A DNA stretch of 64,000 bases from Serratia rhizosphaerae (GTDB lineage Bacteria > Pseudomonadota > Gammaproteobacteria > Enterobacterales > Enterobacteriaceae). The notes under the pieces are model-generated. The model was not told the origin of the DNA and searched no databases. It worked only from the letters and a program-made list of their open reading frames with translations. Each line of letters starts with the position of its first letter. Positions within the stretch are counted from its first letter, which is position 1. Of the stretch, positions 59,096 through 64,000 are shown piece by piece. Location of the stretch: contig NZ_CP041764.1 of assembly GCF_009817885.1 (NCBI RefSeq), forward strand, positions 3,162,001 through 3,226,000, given 5' to 3'. The position numbers and the translations under genes are program-made.

Positions 59096-60832
59096 GTGAG
59101 TATGATCAAAACGCAATTACGCCGCCGTGAGGCGGCAAGCGACGCGCAACTGCCCGCACAATTGCACCCTTTGCTGCGCCGGCTGTACGCGCTGCGCGGG
59201 GTCAGTGAAGAGCGGGAGCTGGAACGCAGCGTCAAAGGCATGCTGCCGTGGCAGCAGCTGGACGGCATCGATACGGCGGTGGATATTCTGCAGCAGGCGC
59301 TGGCGGACGGCCGGCGCATCATGATCGTCGGCGATTTTGACGCCGACGGCGCCACCAGTACCGCGCTGACGGTGCTGGCGCTGCGCAGCATGGGCGGCGG
59401 TGACGTGCAGTATCTGGTGCCGAACCGCTTTGAGGACGGCTACGGCCTGAGCCCGGAAGTGGTGGAGCAGGCGGCGGCGCGCGGTGCTGAGCTGATCGTC
59501 ACCGTGGATAATGGCATCTCTTCCCATGCCGGCGTCGATGTGGCGCACGAGAAAGGCATGCAGGTGCTGGTGACCGATCACCACCTGCCGGGTGAGACGC
59601 TGCCGGCGGCCGAGGCGATCGTCAACCCTAACCTGCGTGGCTGCATATTCCCGTCGAAGGCGTTGGCCGGCGTCGGCGTGGCTTTCTACCTGATGCTGGC
59701 GCTGCGCGCCCGGCTTCGCGACAGCGGCTGGTTCGAACAGCGTGCGCTGGCCATGCCGAATCTGGCTGAACTGCTGGATCTGGTGGCGTTAGGCACCGTG
59801 GCCGACGTGGTGCCGCTCGACGCCAATAACCGTATTCTGGTGTATCAGGGGCTTAATCGCATCCGCGCCGGTAAGTGCCGTCCCGGCATCCGCGCGCTGC
59901 TGGAAGTGGCCAACCGCGAGGCGCGCAATCTGGCGGCCAACGATCTGGGCTTTGCCCTCGGCCCGCGGCTGAATGCGGCGGGACGTCTGGATGACATGTC
60001 GATCGGCGTGGCGTTACTGCTGAGCGATGATATTGCGCAGGCCCGTATGCTGGCCAACGATCTGGACGCATTGAACCAGACGCGTCGCGAGATAGAGCAG
60101 GGCATGCAGGCCGAAGCGCTGCAGCTGTGCGACCAGTTGGAGCGCAGCAGCACGGCCCTGCCTTACGGGCTGGCCATGTACCACCCGGAGTGGCATCAGG
60201 GCGTGGTCGGCATTTTGGCCTCGCGCATCAAAGAGCGTTTTCACCGCCCGGTGATCGCGTTCGCGCCGGCGGGCGACGGCATTCTGAAAGGCTCCGGCCG
60301 TTCGATTGCCGGCCTGCATATGCGTGATGCGTTGGAGCGGCTGGACACGCTGAATCCCGGGCTGATGATGAAGTTCGGCGGGCACGCGATGGCCGCCGGT
60401 CTGTCGCTGGAAGAGGCGCGCTTTGACGAGTTTCGCCAGCGCTTTGGCGAGCTGGTGGGCGAGTGGCTCGACCCGGCGATGCTGGAGGGCGTTATCTGGT
60501 CTGACGGCGAACTGGCGATGCAGGAGCTGACGCTGGAGACGGCGGAGCTGCTGCGCGAAGGCGGGCCGTGGGGGCAGGCGTTCCCGGAACCGACGTTCGA
60601 CGGCAAGTTCCGCATTCTGCAGCAGCGGCTGGTGGGCGAGAAGCACCTCAAGCTAATGGTGGAGCCGCTGGGCGGCGGCCCGCTGCTGGACGGCATTGCG
60701 TTTAACGTGGACACCACGCTGTGGCCGGACAGCAGCGTGCGTGAAGTGGAACTGGCCTATAAGCTGGACGTTAACGAGTTCCGCGGCAACCGCAGCGTAC
60801 AGTTGCTGATTCAGCACCTGTGGCCGTACTGA
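59096..60832 (+). CDS. recJ: Single-strand-specific exonuclease RecJ
   Basis: 578 residues, full length. It degrades single-stranded DNA 5' to 3' in RecF-pathway recombination and mismatch repair. The DHH motifs are present: GDFDADGATSTAL near residue 80, VDNGISSHAG near 140 and TDHHLPGE near 161 (the DHH itself), and the DHHA1 motif KFGGHAMAAG near 427. The GTG at 59096 (GGTGG about 10 nt upstream) or the ATG at 59102 could start it. Two residues are affected. It is in the xerD-dsbC-recJ unit; a terminator follows. Confidence 0.97.
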   Translation: MSMIKTQLRRREAASDAQLPAQLHPLLRRLYALRGVSEERELERSVKGMLPWQQLDGIDTAVDILQQALADGRRIMIVGDFDADGATSTALTVLALRSMGGGDVQYLVPNRFEDGYGLSPEVVEQAAARGAELIVTVDNGISSHAGVDVAHEKGMQVLVTDHHLPGETLPAAEAIVNPNLRGCIFPSKALAGVGVAFYLMLALRARLRDSGWFEQRALAMPNLAELLDLVALGTVADVVPLDANNRILVYQGLNRIRAGKCRPGIRALLEVANREARNLAANDLGFALGPRLNAAGRLDDMSIGVALLLSDDIAQARMLANDLDALNQTRREIEQGMQAEALQLCDQLERSSTALPYGLAMYHPEWHQGVVGILASRIKERFHRPVIAFAPAGDGILKGSGRSIAGLHMRDALERLDTLNPGLMMKFGGHAMAAGLSLEEARFDEFRQRFGELVGEWLDPAMLEGVIWSDGELAMQELTLETAELLREGGPWGQAFPEPTFDGKFRILQQRLVGEKHLKLMVEPLGGGPLLDGIAFNVDTTLWPDSSVREVELAYKLDVNEFRGNRSVQLLIQHLWPY

Positions 60833-60856
60833 CGGCAGCCAAAAGATAGCATTCAG

Positions 60857-60882
60857 GGGCGCCGCGCGGCGCCCTTATTTTT
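60857..60882 (+). terminator. recJ terminator
   Basis: GGGCGCC (60857-60863), loop GCGC, GGCGCCC (60868-60874), then TTATTTTT. Confidence 0.88.
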
Positions 60883-61035
60883 CCCTGGATAAACGCTATA
60901 AACTGTGCTCTGGATCCGTTAGAATTAACGGTTCTATGGCGATTGGGTCGCCTATATTCTCTCTGGTTCACGCCGCATTGCGCCGGTTCCCTTGCCGGGG
61001 GATATACAACCTCTAACGAAAGAACGCGAAAAATC

Positions 61036-62134
61036 ATGTTTGAAATTAATCCGGTAAAAAACCGTATTCAGGACCTGTCTGAGCGTACCGCCGTTCTTAG
61101 GGGGTATCTTTGACTATGATGCCAAGAAAGAACGCCTGGAAGAAGTAAACGCCGAGCTGGAGCAGCCGGACGTCTGGAACGAGCCTGAGCGCGCACAGGC
61201 GCTGGGTAAAGAACGTTCGGCGCTGGAAGCCATCGTTGAGACAATCGACAGCCTGAAACAGGGCGAAGAAGACGTTAACGGCCTGCTGGAGCTGGCAGTT
61301 GAAGCCGACGATGAAGAAACCTTTAACGAAGCCGTGGTTGAGCTTGATCAACTGATCGTCAAGCTGGAACAGCTAGAATTCCGTCGTATGTTCTCCGGCG
61401 AATACGACAGCGCCGACTGCTACCTGGACATTCAGGCCGGGTCAGGCGGTACTGAGGCGCAGGACTGGGCCAGCATGCTGCTGCGCATGTACCTGCGCTG
61501 GGCCGAAGACAAGGGCTTTAAAACAGAAATTATCGAAGAGTCTGACGGTGACGTTGCGGGGATTAAATCCGCCACCATCAAGATTATCGGCGACTACGCA
61601 TTCGGCTGGTTGCGTACTGAAACCGGCGTTCACCGCCTGGTGCGCAAGAGCCCGTTTGATTCCGGCGGCCGTCGTCATACCTCGTTCAGTTCGGTGTTCG
61701 TTTACCCGGAAGTGGATGACGATATCGATATCGACATCAATCCGGCGGATCTGCGCATCGACGTTTACCGCGCTTCCGGTGCGGGCGGCCAGCACGTCAA
61801 CAAAACCGAGTCTGCGGTGCGTATTACCCACCTGCCGACCAACATCGTGGTGCAGTGCCAGAACGACCGCTCACAGCATAAAAACAAGGATCAGGCATTC
61901 AAACAGCTGAAGGCGAAGCTGTATGAATACGAGATGCAGAAGAAAAATGCTGATAAGCAGGCGATGGAAGACAACAAATCCGATATCGGCTGGGGCAGCC
62001 AAATCCGCTCTTACGTGCTGGATGACTCCCGGATCAAGGATTTGCGCACCAGCGTAGAAACGCGTAACACGCAGGCCGTATTGGATGGCGACCTGGATAA
62101 ATTCATTGAGGCAAGTTTGAAAGCCGGGTTATGA
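61036..62134 (+). CDS. prfB: Peptide chain release factor RF2, with programmed +1 frameshift
   Basis: 365 residues after frameshifting. The zero frame runs 25 codons from the ATG at 61036 and stops at TGA 61111-61113; skipping T61111 continues in the +1 frame (Leu-Asp-Tyr-Asp) to TAA-free TGA-type stop at 62134. The slip site CTT-TGA-C, with AGGGGG 3 nt upstream as the internal ribosome-pairing site, is the standard RF2 device: low RF2 favours the shift. Seen downstream are the stop-codon motif SPF near residue 205 and GGQ near 250-252, with Ala (not Thr) before SGAGGQ. lysS follows after 9 nt. Confidence 0.98.
61101..61114 (+). promoter_or_regulatory. RF2 autoregulatory frameshift site
   Basis: AGGGGG-TAT-CTT-TGA-C: an internal Shine-Dalgarno, the slippery Leu codon CTT and the in-frame UGA followed by C, which is poorly read. 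All parts of the known site are present (AGGGGG begins at 61099). Confidence 0.95.
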
Positions 62135-62143
62135 GGAACAAAA

Positions 62144-63664
62144 ATGTCTGAGCAACAACCACAGGGCGCCGATCAGGCGTCGGATCTCAATAACGAGCTG
62201 CAGTCACGTCGTGAAAAACTGGCGGCGCTGCGCGAGAACGGCATTGCGTTCCCGAATGATTTCCGTCGTGACACCACGTCCGACAAGCTGCACGCAGAAT
62301 ATGACAGCAAAGACAACGAAGAGCTGGAAGCGCTGGGCGTAGAAGTGACCGTCGCCGGGCGTATGATGACCCGCCGTATCATGGGCAAAGCCTCCTTCGT
62401 TACGCTGCAGGACGTTGGCGGCCGCATTCAGCTGTACGTCGCGCGCGACGACCTGGCGGAAGGCGTCTACAACGAACAGTTCAAGAAGTGGGACCTGGGT
62501 GATATTCTCGGTGCGCGCGGCAAGCTGTTTAAAACCAAAACCGGCGAGCTGTCTATCCACTGCACCGAACTGCGTCTGCTGACCAAGGCGCTGCGTCCGC
62601 TGCCAGACAAGTTCCACGGCCTGGCCGATCAGGAAACCCGCTATCGTCAGCGCTACCTGGATCTGATTGCCAACGAAGAATCTCGCCACACCTTCAAGGT
62701 GCGTTCGCGCATCATGTCCGGCATCCGCAACTTTATGGTGGGCCGCGACTTTATGGAAGTGGAAACCCCGATGATGCAGGTGATCCCGGGCGGTGCGTCC
62801 GCGCGTCCGTTTATCACCCACCACAACGCGCTGGACATCGATATGTACCTGCGTATTGCGCCGGAGCTGTATCTGAAGCGTCTGGTGGTCGGTGGTTTTG
62901 AGCGCGTTTTCGAGATCAACCGCAACTTCCGTAACGAAGGCGTATCGCCTCGCCATAACCCTGAGTTCACCATGATGGAACTCTATATGGCGTATGCGGA
63001 TTACAAAGACCTGATTGAGCTGACCGAGTCGCTGTTCCGCACGCTGGCGCAGGACGTGCTGGGCACCACCAAGGTGCCATACGGCGATGAAGAGTTCGAC
63101 TTCGGCAAGCCGTTTGAAAAACTGACCATGCGTGAGGCGATCAAGAAGTATCGTCCTGAAACCGACGTGGCGGACCTGGATGATTTCGATAAGGCGAAGG
63201 CGATTGCCGAGTCTATCGGCATCAAGGTAGAGAAGAGCTGGGGTCTGGGCCGCGTAGTGACCGAGATCTTTGAAGAGACGGCGGAAAGCCATTTGATTCA
63301 GCCGACCTTCATCACCGAATACCCGGCGGAAGTTTCCCCGCTGGCGCGCCGCAACGACGAGAACCCGGAAATTACCGACCGCTTTGAGTTCTTTATCGGC
63401 GGCCGTGAAATCGGCAACGGCTTCTCCGAGCTGAATGACGCAGAAGATCAGGCGCAGCGTTTTGCTGACCAGGTTGCCGCTAAGGATGCCGGCGACGACG
63501 AAGCGATGTTCTACGACGAAGACTACGTGACCTCTCTGGAACACGGTCTGCCGCCGACCGCTGGTCTGGGCATCGGTATCGACCGTATGGTGATGCTGTT
63601 TACCAACAGCCACACCATCCGCGACGTTATCCTGTTCCCGGCAATGCGTCCGACGGCCAAGTAA
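62144..63664 (+). CDS. lysS: Lysyl-tRNA synthetase (class II)
   Basis: 506 residues. The N-terminal OB-fold anticodon domain covers about residues 65-150 (VAGRMMTRRIMGKASFVTLQD), then the class II core with motif 1 near RNFMVGRDFMEVETP (residue 192), motif 2 FEINRNFRNEG...HNPEFTMMELY near 259 and motif 3 GLGIGIDRMVML near 473. It charges tRNA-Lys. It follows prfB by 9 nt, the same pair as in E. coli (prfB-lysS). The terminator and tRNA-Gly follow. Confidence 0.98.
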   Translation: MSEQQPQGADQASDLNNELQSRREKLAALRENGIAFPNDFRRDTTSDKLHAEYDSKDNEELEALGVEVTVAGRMMTRRIMGKASFVTLQDVGGRIQLYVARDDLAEGVYNEQFKKWDLGDILGARGKLFKTKTGELSIHCTELRLLTKALRPLPDKFHGLADQETRYRQRYLDLIANEESRHTFKVRSRIMSGIRNFMVGRDFMEVETPMMQVIPGGASARPFITHHNALDIDMYLRIAPELYLKRLVVGGFERVFEINRNFRNEGVSPRHNPEFTMMELYMAYADYKDLIELTESLFRTLAQDVLGTTKVPYGDEEFDFGKPFEKLTMREAIKKYRPETDVADLDDFDKAKAIAESIGIKVEKSWGLGRVVTEIFEETAESHLIQPTFITEYPAEVSPLARRNDENPEITDRFEFFIGGREIGNGFSELNDAEDQAQRFADQVAAKDAGDDEAMFYDEDYVTSLEHGLPPTAGLGIGIDRMVMLFTNSHTIRDVILFPAMRPTAK

Positions 63665-63682
63665 CCGGCCGCAGCCTTAATC

Positions 63683-63713
63683 AACCGGTGCGGGTGACCG
63701 CGCCGGTTTTTTT
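63683..63713 (+). terminator. lysS terminator
   Basis: AACCGGTGCG and CGCGCCGGTT around a short loop, followed by seven T residues. Confidence 0.87.
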
Positions 63714-63777
63714 ATGCGCAGCGCATGTTCAGAATAACTAACTGCTTAAAACATCGGCAGTTATGCGTTAACTCCGC

Positions 63778-63805
63778 TTGCCCGCCGCCAAGAAGCGGTT
63801 ATAAT
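63778..63805 (+). promoter_or_regulatory. tRNA-Gly promoter
   Basis: TTGCCC (63778-63783) and a perfect TATAAT (63800-63805), spacer 16, with a start expected near 63812, about 11 nt before the tRNA. Confidence 0.7.
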
Positions 63806-63822
63806 GCCAAACGCACACCTAA

Positions 63823-63896
63823 GCGGGTGTAGTTCAATGGTAGAACGGCAGCTTCCCAAGCTGCATACGAGGGTTCGATTCCCTTCACCCGCTCCA
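63823..63896 (+). tRNA. glyU: tRNA-Gly (anticodon CCC)
   Basis: 74 nt including encoded CCA. The acceptor GCGGGTG pairs with CACCCGC; the D arm, the anticodon stem GCAGC/GCTGC with loop TTCCCAA (anticodon CCC), and the T arm AGGG-TTCGATT-CCCT are all intact. It reads GGG, as glyU does in E. coli. Its 3' end is only 104 nt from the window edge. Confidence 0.97.
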
Positions 63897-64000
63897 CGCA
63901 TTTCTCTCTGATAAATTTCATTTAAAATCAGTGAGATAGTTAAAACCGATTTGTGAAGTACGTCGATACTTAACGTACAATCTAACCGAGTTTTAACGTG
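63897..64000. other. Sequence behind tRNA-Gly, no gene visible
   Basis: The last 104 nt are AT-rich. No terminator, repeat of the tRNA 3' end or integrase start is visible; the region is too short to tell whether a mobile element follows. Confidence 0.5.

Noticed and set aside
61036..61113. prfB as a truncated or frameshifted pseudogene
   Set aside because: The early UGA is the known programmed frameshift site, with the AGGGGG and CTT-TGA-C elements intact.
1..64000. CRISPR array, prophage or insertion sequence
   Set aside because: I saw no regularly spaced direct repeats, transposase, integrase other than XerD, or phage structural genes. The only repeats are the small intergenic units described.

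Overview
The window is a chromosomal segment of a GC-rich enterobacterium, most likely Serratia or a close Yersiniaceae relative. The evidence is a long run of housekeeping genes in an Enterobacterales order: metK, speA, speB, loiP, tktA, epd-pgk-fbaA, mscS, argO, yggE, argP, rpiA, serA, fau, 6S RNA, zapA, ygfB-pepP-ubiH-ubiI, gcvTHP, yqfA, ygfZ, sdhE-cptA, fldB, xerD-dsbC-recJ-prfB-lysS and tRNA-Gly(CCC). Species cannot be fixed from sequence reading alone.

Layout. 1-2400: a truncated orphan gene at the left edge, a LysR regulator and a divergent pair of small DMT-type membrane proteins. 2400-8560: metK with tandem MetJ boxes in its promoter, a 1 kb divergent leader region, then speA and speB (arginine to agmatine to putrescine plus urea) and the pseudouridine synthase rluF. 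8690-23340: a 14.7 kb catabolic island lying between speB/rluF and loiP, which are close neighbours in E. coli as I recall. It encodes a three-component Rieske oxygenase, a two-domain extradiol-type dioxygenase, a C-C hydrolase-like protein, two SDRs, a cupin, an aspartate-dehydrogenase-like protein, an aldehyde dehydrogenase, a thiamine-diphosphate enzyme, two MFS transporters and an IclR regulator. Two inverted repeats built from GAAAC/GTTTC half-sites lie ahead of its two main transcription units and are likely targets of the IclR protein. The substrate is unknown; this is the best candidate in the window for an undescribed system.

23400-48240: core metabolism: LoiP protease, transketolase, lower glycolysis (epd-pgk-fbaA, with a Cra-type site upstream), MscS, arginine export and its regulator ArgP, RpiA, SerA (CRP-type site upstream), 5-formyl-THF cyclo-ligase with 6S RNA and ZapA, the ubiquinone hydroxylases, and the glycine cleavage system (PurR-like site upstream). 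SerA, the GCV system and Fau together form the serine/glycine/one-carbon part of the window.

48380-53270: a second accessory catabolic unit: a divergent GntR/FCD regulator, then a DUF2848 protein, an amidase, a two-repeat ferredoxin-like-fold protein and an MHS-type transporter, with overlapping stops and starts and a perfect 14-bp palindrome in the control region. Its substrate is also unknown.

53290-64000: core genes again: an HD phosphohydrolase, yqfA, ygfZ, sdhE-cptA, fldB, xerD-dsbC-recJ, prfB with its programmed +1 frameshift, lysS and tRNA-Gly(CCC). A small family of intergenic repeats is seen behind rluF, mscS and yggE.
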